DNA of 64,000 nt from Coriaria nepalensis (lineage: Eukaryota > Streptophyta > Magnoliopsida > Cucurbitales > Coriariaceae), in NCBI GenBank assembly GCA_027186245.1, contig CP114482.1, positions 34,491,209 through 34,555,208 on the forward strand, given 5' to 3'. The translations under genes were made by a program, and so were the position numbers. Shown in pieces: positions 14,385-24,781 of the stretch. A model generated the notes under the pieces. That model did no database searches, had not been told where the DNA came from, and worked only from the letters and a program-made list of their open reading frames with translations. Positions within the stretch are counted from its first letter, which is position 1. The number at the start of each line of letters is the position of its first letter.

Positions 14385-15350
14385 GTCTGAAAATTGGAGT
14401 AGAGATCTTTTACTCACTTTCTTGATTGCTTTGTTAATGGCGGATGGGAAGTTGGAAGGAAGGTCCTACTCATGCAGCTTAAAAAGACGGAAGAAAAGAA
14501 GTCTAGATGAGGGTTTGTAGGAGAAAAGAGACAAAATTGCAAGTTTAAAGAGGGGCCGACCATATTTTCCTTTTTCATAAGTCCCAATTACTTAGTTTTC
14601 ATTCATTATATGAGGGCCCCACTCTGACATCTTCTGCAGTAACAAAAGGGGCCCCCAATCAAGGTGCGTTTTGGGCCCATTTAATTAATTCTTGAAAATA
14701 GCCCATCAATCCACGTCAACAGTGTTTTTTTTTTTGGCCAATTTCGAAAACATCCAATTTGTGTCTGAAAAAAAAAAAAAAAAAAAAAAAACGTTTGGTT
14801 GTGTTGTGGATGTTTACTTGCTACCAGCAAATGATACCTTGTCTCTTGTTGTTTATTTTGTTGGGTCGTCGAGGGTTTGTTGGAGATCAAGGATCATTTC
14901 TTTTACTGTATAACAAGATTTATTACGTTCGATAATTCCATTGATAAAATTATGATGCGAAATATGGACGGATGTTATTATCACAGGATCCAAGATCGAT
15001 TGTATATTTTTAACCATGCTAAATTTTTACACAACGAGTTCTTTTTCATTGACAAATTGACATGAAAATAAACTTTCGAGATCAATCATCTATCTACTGG
15101 TGCAAAATCTCATTCCCGTTCCTGATTGACATCGCTTGAAATAGAAACATGAAGGAAATATTGGAGTTGCAATCGGTAAAACCTCTTAGATTACAATTAG
15201 TTTTTCTTTGAGATTGAATGAGGTAAAATAGAGAAGAGGAGGATAGAACTTCTCGGGCTTTCAGCCTTTCTAGAGCTACATGGGAGCTTTTATATTTGTA
15301 GCCTATAGGACAATCTCTGGCTTTTTCGTCCACGTGGCACCCTCTGGATG
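14385..15350. other. HLH gene upstream region and AT-rich spacer
   Basis: Upstream sequence of the minus-strand PRE-like gene, with a 24-bp poly-A tract at 14768-14791 and no recognisable gene. Short ORFs on both strands (14681-15333) lack domains. Confidence 0.4.
14768..14791. repeat. poly-A tract
   Basis: An uninterrupted run of about 24 adenines. No element boundary could be tied to it. Confidence 0.95.
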
Positions 15351-17231
15351 ATGGGTACTCTAGGGTCAGAAGATCTGTTGATCTTTGTCTTCTTAATTTA
15401 CCCTATACCCTAGAGTATTAATGAGTTGAAATGGAATGGTAGCAGTTCGTTGTAATAATGGTAGTAGGAGGTAATTATATTAATTGAGAGATTGGTGTAA
15501 AATGGGTATAAATATTTCATTATAAGTGAAAAATATTGAAAAACAATGAATCATTTCCTTCATTAGAATTTGGTATTAGAGTTGGGTTCCCTTTATTCGA
15601 AATTAATTCCTTGATTCAACCCAGAAAAAGAAAATTTTAGAAGAAAAACTTCTTCATCCAAAAACATTCATCAATATCAGAACCTTCCGCTCTCCATTTC
15701 AAGCAATCGTTTGAACACAAAGTTGTAGATCTTTTCTCTACTTATCTTTCCAAAAAACAAATTACAGTTTTCCTCTTTTTTTTGTAAAAACAAAAAACAG
15801 CTCCGCTATTGTTAATCATGGCGGATGAAATGAGTTCATTATTCGAAACAAAATTAGCCCATGTTATTGTTCAATATGAAGTGTCTTCAATATTGGAATT
15901 ATCCTCGCAGCGATAAACTATGATAATTGGTCTCAAATCAAGGAAATGCGTATTATTGAGTCCGAGAAACTTTTCTACATTCGTCGAAAAATAATGCCAC
16001 CCACACAATCTAAAGAATGAATGATATGTTAAGAATCAAAAAGTCAAAAGGTGGTTACTAATGTCAATGAGTACAAAAATTATGAAGCGTTTATCTACGT
16101 TTTATCCATTGCTCGCGAAAGCTTTCCATGATGGAAGTGACGAGTTGCCTATATTCTTGTTGAATCAAAGAGCGTTCACTGCCAAATAAAATGGAAAATC
16201 TCTCTCTGAATATATTATGAAGAGTTGACTGAAATTTTTCAATAGTTCAATCATCATAATAAGGTACTCATGAAGGAACTTAATAATGTCATAGCATGTA
16301 AGGTGTCCGTCGAGCGTCTACGAGTATACATATTCCTATCGGATTAGATGGCGATCTTGAACAAGTTTGTGGAGATATTCTGCACAAAGATACACTTCCA
16401 GATTTAAAGAGTGTAGATCTCAAACGTGAGGTGATGCATTATATGAAACTAAAAAGACAAAATGAACTTTGAAGCCTCCTCTATGGTTTCTCAGAATCGA
16501 CCTACCTAGAACTCCCAAGATAGAGTGAAATAGAAAAGTAAGTATTCCCATAATTATACTCATTGCAATAAAAAGGCATACCAAGGATCGTTGTTTTAAA
16601 CTTGTAGGATATCCAGAATGGTGGGATCGTAATCATAATGCCTAGATGAAGAACTTCAAGTAGCCTACTTCCCTCGTCGTTGTTGAAGAAAAAGATGTGA
16701 TTCTTGTTGATAAGACATCTGCACTGATTGCCACTACATCTAATAAGGGCAAGATTTTACATATTTCTAGACCTATTATTAATAGTATATGGATTATTGA
16801 TTCATGGTGCTATTTATCATGACTTTTCATTGTAGAAAAATCTCACCACTTAAACCCTCATCCAAAAAATTTATATCTACTGTGGTGCCTCAACTTTGGT
16901 CATTGGGGAAGGGTGTTTATCCTTCACTCATACTTTAGATTTGGATTCAGTATCAATTGTTTCATCTTTAAATTATAACATTTTGTCTATCTCCCAAATA
17001 ACTACGGCTTGATCTTGTGTTGTAATGTTGTAATTTTCTTTTGGCTAAACTCTTATGTCTTTAAGAACATTTGGATAAGGCAAATGATTGGTTGTGGTGT
17101 GAAACGAGAGAACTTATACTACTTGGACTTGATGTCGACCATATCTGACAACTAAGTTCAACATTGGTAATGGATAGATCTGAGGGGAAGAAAAAGAAAT
17201 CCAACATCTCGTTATGGCATAGGCAGCTTAG
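15350..17231 (+). mobile_element. Ty1/copia retrotransposon remnant, 5' part (LTR end, PBS, gag, start of integrase)
   Basis: A primer-binding site like the initiator-Met tRNA type (tggtattagagttggg, 15571-15586) marks the inner edge of a 5' LTR whose left end I could not fix. An ATG at 15818 starts a copia gag (MADEMSSLFE...). The frame is then broken by many stops and shifts. The gag core (KAFHDGSDELPIFLLNQRAF, near 16120-16180) is visible. The zinc-knuckle tail is RCFKLVGYPEWWDRNHN (near 16595-16640). The GAG-pre-integrase motif LWHRQL stops at 17231, where a gypsy element is inserted. The reading continues as GHASFGYLKKLFPNLF after 22822. The element is inactive and old. Confidence 0.85.
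17228..17231. repeat. 4-bp target-site duplication (ttag), left copy
   Basis: ttag directly precedes the left LTR and recurs at 22819-22822 after the right LTR. Removing the element and one copy restores the copia reading cagcttaggcat (QLGH). Ty3/gypsy elements usually make 5-bp duplications; only four bases match here. Confidence 0.85.
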
Positions 17232-17675
17232 TGTCACGTGCGTAAAGTTTCGCCCCGAACTTAGACGCTCCGTGCGGCACTTGACACTCCTTCGAGTAAC
17301 CAAGTCAGCCTAACCGAACCTTGCCAAGAGGTTTGTTTGAAGACTTTAGAAGAACACTTGAGCTAGAGAATAAAGAACTCTTTGTATTGCTAGAAGGCTA
17401 GTATTTTTGAGGATGATTTACAAATGAGGAGGACTCCTCCTTATATAGACCCCCACCTTGGAATGGATGGTCAAGATCAATTTGATCTAATGGCTACAAT
17501 CTATCTTCTAGAGATTTCCATACTATTCTACAAGGGACTAGAAGAATGTACAAGATTCTAGAGAATTCTACAAAAGTGTAGGAAACCCTAGAGAATGCTA
17601 GAGAAGTCTAGAAGTTTCTAGACTCTTCCATGAAGCCTCCTCCATCTTTTCTAATAAGAAAGACAGTCCGTGACA
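17232..17675 (-). repeat. 3' LTR of the chromovirus
   Basis: 444 bp, TG...CA ended, matching the other copy at 22375-22818 throughout as read. The inner edge is next to the polypurine tract. Confidence 0.96.
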
Positions 17676-17686
17676 CGCTCCCCCAC

Positions 17687-20600
17687 CTATTCGGGCGACG
17701 CCCCCGTCGTCCGTTCAAGCTCGAATCGCTCAATGCGGTCTTTGAACTGCCACAACAAGTCTTCGTGCTCCCAACTAGCCTCACTCTCCGGGACGCCCTT
17801 CCATCGAACGAGGTATTCCTTGTAGCTTGGCACGCCTCGCTTCCTCATGATTCTATCCGCGAGGATTTCCTCAACTTCTTTGTCATAAGAAGTAACCACC
17901 GCTGTTGGTGCCCGCTTGGACACCCCTCGACTAGGTTCATCATTGTCTTCATGAAAAGGCTTCAAGAGACTCACATGAAATACCGGATGAATCCGCAACT
18001 TCGAAGGTAACTCAAGCTTGTAGGAGACCTTGCCAACTCGTTGAATAATCTTGAACGGCCCCTCATACCGCCGGATCAAACCTTTATGCACCGCCCTCAA
18101 CGACTTGAATTGTTGAGGCAAGAGTTTAACCATGACACGATCTCCTTCCTGGAATTCCACTGCTCTTCGCTTAAGATCGGCCCACTTCTTCATCTTCTTC
18201 GATGCCTTCCTCAAGTGGGCACGAGCCATATCTGTCTCTTCTTGTAGTCCTTTGGCAAATTTGTATGCTGCTGGACTCTTTCCCGTATAGCCCAACGCTA
18301 CCGCATTTGGAGTCAACGGTTGGTGGCCTATGGCAAGCTCAAAAGGACTCTTCCCTGTTGACTCACTCCGATGTAGGTTGTAGGAGAATTGCGCTGTGTC
18401 TAACAACTTGGCCCAATCCTTTTGGTTGGCACTCACGTAGTGTCTCAAGTAGAGCTCCAACAACCCATTCACCCTCTCTGTTTGGCCATCGGTTTGAGGA
18501 TGAAAACTCGTGGAGAAGTTCAAGTCTGACCCAAGTAATTTGAACAACTCCGTCCAAAATCTCCCAGTAAACCGTGGGTCTCGGTCGCTCACAATGGTTT
18601 GGGGTACACCCCAAAGCTTCACCACATGCTTTAGGAATAACCGAGCCGTCTCATCGGCAGTGACATCAGGAGTAGCTGGCACGAACACCGCATACTTGGA
18701 GAATCGATCCACCACCACAATGATCGTCCCGTATCCTTCCGATCTTGGGAGACACGTAATGAAATCCATGGAGACACTCTCCCAAGCATGCTCCGGAATG
18801 GGAAGTGGCTCTAGCAATCCTGCTGGTTGGTGTAGATCAACCTTGTCCTGTTGGCACACCAGACAAGTCTTCACATATGCTTCGATATCGTTTCGCATAT
18901 GTGGCCAATAATACCCATCATCGATGAGTGCCATTGTACGATGCATGCCCGGATGTCCTGCCCATTTTGAATCATGGCATTCCTTAATGATTTCCCGCCG
19001 AAGATTTCCCCATCTTGGCACGAACACCCGCTCACCCTTGGTGTATAATAAACCATCTTTGAGCCAAAATCGCCTGGTCTTGCCCTCCTTGGCGTACTCC
19101 ATAAGATTCTTTGCCATCGGATCTTGCTCTATGCCCTCCTTGATCCTAGCAAGCATCGGACACTCGGGTCGACTTATGGCCACTAACTCCGCTCTACGGC
19201 TCAAAGCATCCGCGACTAGGTTGGCCTTCCCTGGTTTATACTCTAATATATAGTCAAACTCCGCAAGAAAATCTTGCCACCGTGCTTGCTTAGGTGACAA
19301 CTTCTTTTGGGTTTGAAAGTAACTTGTGGCAACATTGTCCGTCTTCACTACGAACTTTGACCCCAACAAGTAATGTCGCCACGTCCGAAGGCAATGAATG
19401 ACCGCCGTCATCTCTTTCTCTTGCACCGTATATCGTCTCTCTGTATCATTAAGCTTTCGACTCTCGTATGCAATCGGATGTCCTTCTTGCATCAAGACTC
19501 CCCCAATGGCAAAGTCCGAGGCATCGGTCTGCACCTCATATGGCTTGGTGTAGTCAGGAAGGGCTAGGACGGGTTCCTCCACGATTGCCTTCTTTAATCG
19601 ATCGAATGCCTTCTGGCACTTGGGCCCCCACTCCCATGTCCTCATTTTCTTCAGCATGTCCGTCAAGGGAGTAGTGATGTTGGAATACCCCTTGATGAAC
19701 CGTCTATAGTAATTAGTGAGGCCCAAGAAAGACCGCAACTCCGTCACCCTTGTCGGAGGTTCCCACTCCTGTATGGCTCGAATCTTGGCTATATCCATCA
19801 TGATCCGCCCTCCTCGGATCTTATGGCCAAGGAAATGCACCTCCTCTTGTGCAAATGAACACTTCTCCTTCTTGACATAGAGCTCATTCTCCTTCAAGGC
19901 TTGGAAGACCTTCCTCAAATGGCCAATATGGTCCGCCAAGGTGTGGCTATACACAACAATATCGTCAAGATAAACAACCACAAACTTGTCAAGGAATGGA
20001 GCAAGTACCTTGTTCATTAGTGTACAAAATGTGGCCGGTGCATTAGTGAGGCCGAAAGGCATCACTAAGAACTCATAAGAACCATACCGCGTCACACAAG
20101 CGGTCTTATCCTCATCCCCTTCCGCTATCCTAACTTGCCAATACCCAGATCGCAAGTCTAGCTTAGAGAAGTATCTTGCGCTCCCAAGTTGATCGAACAA
20201 ATCCGCTATGAGAGGAATCGGATATTTGTTCTTCACCGTGAGCTTGTTGAGTGCTCGGTAGTCAATGCATAATCTCAAAGACCCATCCGCCTTCTTTTGG
20301 AAAAGTACAGGTGCACCATATGGGGCTTTAGATGGTCGAATGAACCCCGCTTCGAGCATCTCTTTGAGTTGCTTCCTCAACTCTTCTAACTCGGGTGGTG
20401 CCATGCGATAAGGTGCCATGGCTGGCGGCTTTGCTCCTTCCACCAACTCCAGTTTGTGATCCACCTCCCTCCTTGGTGGAAGCTTCTTTGGGAGTTCCGG
20501 TGGCATAACATCTAGGAACTCCTTAAGTACCTCTTGCACTTCTTTCGGAATCTCCCTTTCCTTAGATGGCTCGCCTTCGTCCACCTTTAAAGCTGCAAGG

Positions 20601-22285
20601 TAGGTCTCTTCCTCCCGCTTTAATCCCTTGCATAGCTGCAATGCAGACAACACTTTGGTCCCTAGCCGTGTCTCTCTCGAGACCGGGACCGTGCAAGGAG
20701 AACCCGCATCCATAATCATAATAGAATTAGCATAAGGCATAAGACAAGCCTTTACCTGATCTTGCCAATCTAGTCCGAGCACCACGTCGTAGTCATCCAT
20801 TGGAATGGCCGTGAACTTTACGACTCCTGACCATTGTCCCACCTTGGTCTTTGCATCGGCTATCCCTCTGATTGGCAATGCCTTTGAGTTGACTGCCTTG
20901 ATGAAGCCAATCGACTTGGCTAACTTGAGACCGAGTTTTTCCGCGACGTCGGCCTTGATGAAATTGTCGGTCGCTCCTGAATCCACTAGAGCTTTGAGTT
21001 GCCTCCCCGCAACGTCTATCCCGACATACATTGATCCCTTCTTGGGCGCTTTAGGTCCTTCGACGACCTTAGCCTTGAGGGCACTAAGGAGTCGGAGTGA
21101 CCCCATCCTCGACTCTTCTTCCAACTCCCCGTCTCTTTCGAGTGCGGCGAGCTTCGCCTTCTTCGGGCAATCCCGAACCATGTGCGGTCCCTCGCACAAG
21201 AAGCACTTCAACATCTTGGCCTTGGATGTCTCCCCCACACCCTTGCCAAAACCCTTCCCTCCAAAGGGCTTACCCGCTCCCTCATTGCGGTTGTTGAAGC
21301 TACTCTTGGTGGCTCCCCCACCTTTGCCTTTGTCACTCCAGTGACTACTCTTGGGTTTATCCTCCCGCCTATACTCGGTCAAGCTTTCCGCCTCCTCAAT
21401 TGCGGCTTTGAGAGTTTGAATGTTTCTCCTCTTCAACTCTTGCTTGGCCCAAGGCTGTAACCCTTCTATGAAGGCAAATTTGGCTTCCTTTTCCGGGAAG
21501 TCCGGGATCTCCAACAATATTTCTGAAAACTCGTTCACATAATCAGAAATACTAGATTTATGAGTGAGGTGACGAAGTTTACCTCGTGCTTCATCTTCGA
21601 GATTCCTTGGGCAAAATTGTGCTCTAAATGCCTCTTTGAACTCGTCCCACCTTGTCATCTCGAAGAGTCCTCGCTCAATGTCACCGCTCAATCTCCTCCA
21701 CCATAGTGCCGCGGTGTCGGTAAGATAGAGAGGTACCGTGTCTATCTTCTCTTCATCATCCGTGATCCTCATTTTCCTGAAGTAGAGTTCCAAGCTCCAT
21801 AGAAAGTTCTCTACTTCCTTTCCCTTCCTAGCTCCTGCATAGGTCTTGGGTCGAGGCACGTCCACCTTTGGTGCGAGAGGAGCATCGATTATATCCCTAG
21901 ACACCCTGTATTTACAGAGTGACACATCCGTCTCGATGATCTGCATCCTCTCATGCACTTCTGCTAGAGAAGCATCCATGTTGGCTTGGAGAGCCCTCAT
22001 CTCCTCTTGAATTGTGGCGACAATCCTATCCAATGATGCTTGGAATCCCTCTTGAAGTCCACCTCCTTGGTTAGCCATCGCCAAATCCGCTACTTGTTCC
22101 ACCGTCTTCTCCATCACATTGCCTTGCCTCACCACTGTATTCTCCAACTTGAGAACACGGTTCTCTAATGATGCAAGCATGTCTCGAGATGGCTCTCGTT
22201 GCTTCTGCCTTCCTCCACCCTTAACATTTTCTCGCCTTGTCTCTCCTTCAATTGGATCGACAACGTTGGAACCACCGCTAGCCAT
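17687..22285 (-). CDS. chromovirus gag-pol polyprotein with C-terminal chromodomain
   Basis: A single open frame. I choose the ATG at 22285 (MASGGSNV, 1,532 aa), because the longer upstream reading to 22423 would run through the PBS and LTR. Domains, numbered on that longer frame: retrotransposon gag with coiled coil (about 60-390), zinc knuckle C-x2-C-x4-H-x4-C (about 406-419, [13 protein letters not shown]), aspartic protease VDSGATDNF (about 480) and RT with YLDD (about 817). Then come RNase [11 protein letters not shown] (about 964), the integrase HHCC finger (HPGMH, about 1156; CLVCQQ, about 1185), and the integrase D,D-35-E core (MDFITCL about 1218, VSDRDPRF about 1278, DGQTERVNG about 1313). 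The C-terminal chromodomain is about 1517-1572 ([16 protein letters not shown]). All catalytic residues checked are present. Chromodomains steer integration towards particular chromatin marks. Confidence 0.97.
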   Translation of the reverse strand: MASGGSNVVDPIEGETRRENVKGGGRQKQREPSRDMLASLENRVLKLENTVVRQGNVMEKTVEQVADLAMANQGGGLQEGFQASLDRIVATIQEEMRALQANMDASLAEVHERMQIIETDVSLCKYRVSRDIIDAPLAPKVDVPRPKTYAGARKGKEVENFLWSLELYFRKMRITDDEEKIDTVPLYLTDTAALWWRRLSGDIERGLFEMTRWDEFKEAFRAQFCPRNLEDEARGKLRHLTHKSSISDYVNEFSEILLEIPDFPEKEAKFAFIEGLQPWAKQELKRRNIQTLKAAIEEAESLTEYRREDKPKSSHWSDKGKGGGATKSSFNNRNEGAGKPFGGKGFGKGVGETSKAKMLKCFLCEGPHMVRDCPKKAKLAALERDGELEEESRMGSLRLLSALKAKVVEGPKAPKKGSMYVGIDVAGRQLKALVDSGATDNFIKADVAEKLGLKLAKSIGFIKAVNSKALPIRGIADAKTKVGQWSGVVKFTAIPMDDYDVVLGLDWQDQVKACLMPYANSIMIMDAGSPCTVPVSRETRLGTKVLSALQLCKGLKREEETYLAALKVDEGEPSKEREIPKEVQEVLKEFLDVMPPELPKKLPPRREVDHKLELVEGAKPPAMAPYRMAPPELEELRKQLKEMLEAGFIRPSKAPYGAPVLFQKKADGSLRLCIDYRALNKLTVKNKYPIPLIADLFDQLGSARYFSKLDLRSGYWQVRIAEGDEDKTACVTRYGSYEFLVMPFGLTNAPATFCTLMNKVLAPFLDKFVVVYLDDIVVYSHTLADHIGHLRKVFQALKENELYVKKEKCSFAQEEVHFLGHKIRGGRIMMDIAKIRAIQEWEPPTRVTELRSFLGLTNYYRRFIKGYSNITTPLTDMLKKMRTWEWGPKCQKAFDRLKKAIVEEPVLALPDYTKPYEVQTDASDFAIGGVLMQEGHPIAYESRKLNDTERRYTVQEKEMTAVIHCLRTWRHYLLGSKFVVKTDNVATSYFQTQKKLSPKQARWQDFLAEFDYILEYKPGKANLVADALSRRAELVAISRPECPMLARIKEGIEQDPMAKNLMEYAKEGKTRRFWLKDGLLYTKGERVFVPRWGNLRREIIKECHDSKWAGHPGMHRTMALIDDGYYWPHMRNDIEAYVKTCLVCQQDKVDLHQPAGLLEPLPIPEHAWESVSMDFITCLPRSEGYGTIIVVVDRFSKYAVFVPATPDVTADETARLFLKHVVKLWGVPQTIVSDRDPRFTGRFWTELFKLLGSDLNFSTSFHPQTDGQTERVNGLLELYLRHYVSANQKDWAKLLDTAQFSYNLHRSESTGKSPFELAIGHQPLTPNAVALGYTGKSPAAYKFAKGLQEETDMARAHLRKASKKMKKWADLKRRAVEFQEGDRVMVKLLPQQFKSLRAVHKGLIRRYEGPFKIIQRVGKVSYKLELPSKLRIHPVFHVSLLKPFHEDNDEPSRGVSKRAPTAVVTSYDKEVEEILADRIMRKRGVPSYKEYLVRWKGVPESEASWEHEDLLWQFKDRIERFELERTTGASPE

Positions 22286-22374
22286 TTCTTCCACAAGATC
22301 TTCACCTACACAAAGCTTTGGCAAGAATTGAACCACTTCGCACCCTCCCGTACGACCTTGGCTCTGATACCAAC

Positions 22375-22818
22375 TGTCACGTGCGTAAAGTTTCGCCCCG
22401 AACTTAGACGCTCCGTGCGGCACTTGACACTCCTTCGAGTAACCAAGTCAGCCTAACCGAACCTTGCCAAGAGGTTTGTTTGAAGACTTTAGAAGAACAC
22501 TTGAGCTAGAGAATAAAGAACTCTTTGTATTGCTAGAAGGCTAGTATTTTTGAGGATGATTTACAAATGAGGAGGACTCCTCCTTATATAGACCCCCACC
22601 TTGGAATGGATGGTCAAGATCAATTTGATCTAATGGCTACAATCTATCTTCTAGAGATTTCCATACTATTCTACAAGGGACTAGAAGAATGTACAAGATT
22701 CTAGAGAATTCTACAAAAGTGTAGGAAACCCTAGAGAATGCTAGAGAAGTCTAGAAGTTTCTAGACTCTTCCATGAAGCCTCCTCCATCTTTTCTAATAA
22801 GAAAGACAGTCCGTGACA
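22375..22818 (-). repeat. 5' LTR of the chromovirus
   Basis: 444 bp, same sequence as the copy at 17232-17675. Transcription for the element should start in this copy on the minus strand; TATA-like tatataagga is at about 22581-22590. Confidence 0.96.
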
Positions 22819-23390
22819 TTAGGCATGCCTCTTTTGGATACTTGAAAAAATTATTTCCCAACTTGTTTATGAAGCTTGATATTTCCAGCTTCAATGTAAT
22901 GTTTGCGAACTTGCAAAAAGTCATTATACTTCTTTTTCATTAACCTTAAATAAAAGTATAATTCATTTTACGGTTATCCATTCTGATATGTTGGCTCCAT
23001 ATAAAGTTTTTTACTTTAAGTGGATCATATTGGTTTGTTACTTTTATCGATAATTATAGCTAGGACCTAACCATACTTAATGAAGTCTAAAGGTGAGGTG
23101 AACTCATTATTTTAGAAATTCTATAAAATAATGAGTACTTAATACAATGCCAAGATACAAACTTTTCGTAGTGTCAATGGCAGAGAATATCACAATGATG
23201 AGCTGAAACAATATTTGAAGATGCATGGAATAGTTCATCAAATTTCTTGTTCTTATACACCTCAATAGAATGGAGTTGTAAAGAGAAAAAATTAGCACTT
23301 GTTAGGAGTTATTCGTAACTTATTGATAGAAGCCCGTATGTCTTTATATGGTTGTGCAGCAAAAATCATACCGACCGAAATTGATAAAGA
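22819..23390 (+). mobile_element. copia remnant, continuation (integrase)
   Basis: This continues the copia frame broken at 17231. The GAG-pre-integrase segment GHASFGYLKKLFPNLF is followed by the integrase core with many stops and shifts. Near 23160-23290 the reading NGREYHNDELKQYLKMHGIV, then SYTPQ-NGV, is the typical copia integrase end region (second catalytic D and the E neighbourhood). Homology on this strand fades near 23390, where the opposite-strand RT fragment starts. Confidence 0.85.
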
Positions 23391-23399
23391 GTAGGATTA

Positions 23400-24135
23400 T
23401 AAAATTCTCACTATCAAAGAGGTTGAGTGCATATGCATTAGATATACGACTAGAAACATACTTAGAAGTGTGAAAATTAGTTTGGTGAAGTAAATGATTA
23501 ATATATCGTTATTGAGAGAGATGAAGTCCATCGATAGACCAAGAAGCTTCAATACCTAAGAAAAATGAAGGGACCCCATATCCTTGAGTGCAAAGAGAGA
23601 CTGTAAGCATTCGATGATAACATGAATAACAGAGGAAGAGGACTGGTAATAAGGATATCATTGACATAAACGAAAACCATAATTTTGAGTTGCACCTACA
23701 CAAAGAAAGAAAATAGATGAATTAGCTTTTGAAATGATCGATGAACCCAAGACTTACCAGAGAGGAGCTTAGTTTGCTAAACCAAGCACAGAGGGATTAT
23801 TTAAGGCCATAAAGTGACTTTCGATGTCGACAAATGTGTTGTGAAAAATTGGGATAAAAAAACCGAGCGGTTGAGTCATGAAAATAGTTTCTTAAATGTC
23901 ACCATGAAGGAAAGTATTTTGCATATCGAGTTGATGAATTATCCAATGTTTGGAGCTAGCGATAGAGATAGCGAGAGAAAGGACGATCCGGCTTGTTGAG
24001 GTTTGGTAACCGGACTAACAGTTTATTGATAGTCAAGACCGGATTATCGGTGGAAGCTTTTTGCAACAATGCAACCTTTATAGCATTCAACACTTCCTTC
24101 GGCTTTGCATTTAATGCAGGAGACCCTAAAACATC
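23400..24135 (-). mobile_element. copia reverse-transcriptase fragment, inverted
   Basis: Read on the minus strand from 24135 down, broken frames give copia RT landmarks in order: CKAEGSVECYKGCIVAKSFHR (about 24120-24050), a QLDVQNAFLHGDL-like stretch (about 23960-23890), RKSLYGLK (about 23830-23805), a degraded YVDDI site reading VYVNDIL (about 23670), then FFLGIEASWSIDGLHLSQ (about 23560-23510). The expected Asp of the YVDD box reads Asn in one frame. It lies tail-to-tail with the plus-strand integrase fragment, so it is either a rearranged part of that element or a second copia element. Confidence 0.75.
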
Positions 24136-24557
24136 CAACAATTAGCGTTATGAGGAGGAGAAACAAGCCCCCAAGTTCAACAGTGCAGGAGGGCATCAAA
24201 ACATGGCATTCTATTAAACATCTGGAATGGCATCGGGAAATGAAGTTGGTTTCAAAACATGGCATTCTCATGTGATGCCCTCCTTCAAACATGATAGACG
24301 TTATGTTAATCACTACACGAAATTAGTTAAAACTTCTATTCAAACCGGAGTTAAAAGTAAGAAGGAATTTTATATGGACATTACTCTACGGCTAATTGTC
24401 AAATCAAACTTTAACACAAACATAAACGCTATAGGGATGCGATGAGGTGCCAAATCAAACTTTAACACAAGTATAAAAAGTAAAAAATATGATAAATAAT
24501 GCAATAATATATAAAATTGACTTATGTAATTATAACGAGTTTTCATTTACGTAGTTT
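24136..24557. other. spacer with a short inverted repeat
   Basis: No gene seen. aggagggcatca (24187-24198) and tgatgccctcct (24273-24284) are perfect reverse complements about 75 bp apart, and tcaaaacatggcattct occurs twice between and near them. The feature is probably transposon-derived. Confidence 0.5.
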
Positions 24558-24781
24558 ACAACTCGTAAGGAATTATTGATGTTTTATGAAGACTAAATTG
24601 AAGTCATGTAAGAACAACTCGTAAGGAATTATTGATGTTTTATGAAGACTAAATTGAAGTCATGTAAGAACAACTCGTAAGGAATTATTGATGTTTTATA
24701 AAGACTAAATTGAAGTCATGTAAGAACAACTCGTAAGGAATTATTGATGTTTTATAAAGACTATATTGAAGTCATATAAGG
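24558..24781. repeat. 56-bp tandem repeat, four copies
   Basis: Units begin acaactcgtaaggaatt at 24558, 24614, 24670 and 24726. Copies 1-2 read ttttatgaag and copies 3-4 read ttttataaag. Copy 4 has two further changes. The near-identity implies recent expansion. Confidence 0.97.

Larger units (their letters stand above)
17232..22818 (-). mobile_element. intact Ty3/gypsy chromovirus LTR retrotransposon, 5.59 kb
   Basis: This is a complete element on the minus strand. Two 444-bp LTRs beginning TGTCAC and ending GTGACA lie at 17232-17675 and 22375-22818, and I find no difference between them on reading through. Next to the upstream (right) LTR, on the minus strand, lies a PBS tggtatcagagcc (near 22360-22373) complementary to initiator-Met tRNA. 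A purine-rich tract aggtgggggag (about 17677-17687) precedes the 3' LTR. One uninterrupted gag-pol frame fills the interior. It is flanked by a ttag duplication and lies inside a copia element. The LTRs carry tatataagga on the minus strand as the probable promoter TATA. Identical LTRs and an open frame imply a very recent insertion. Confidence 0.97.

Noticed and set aside
17630..22456. Many plus-strand ORFs of 60-179 codons
   Set aside because: All are antisense shadows of the chromovirus gag-pol frame; none has a domain.
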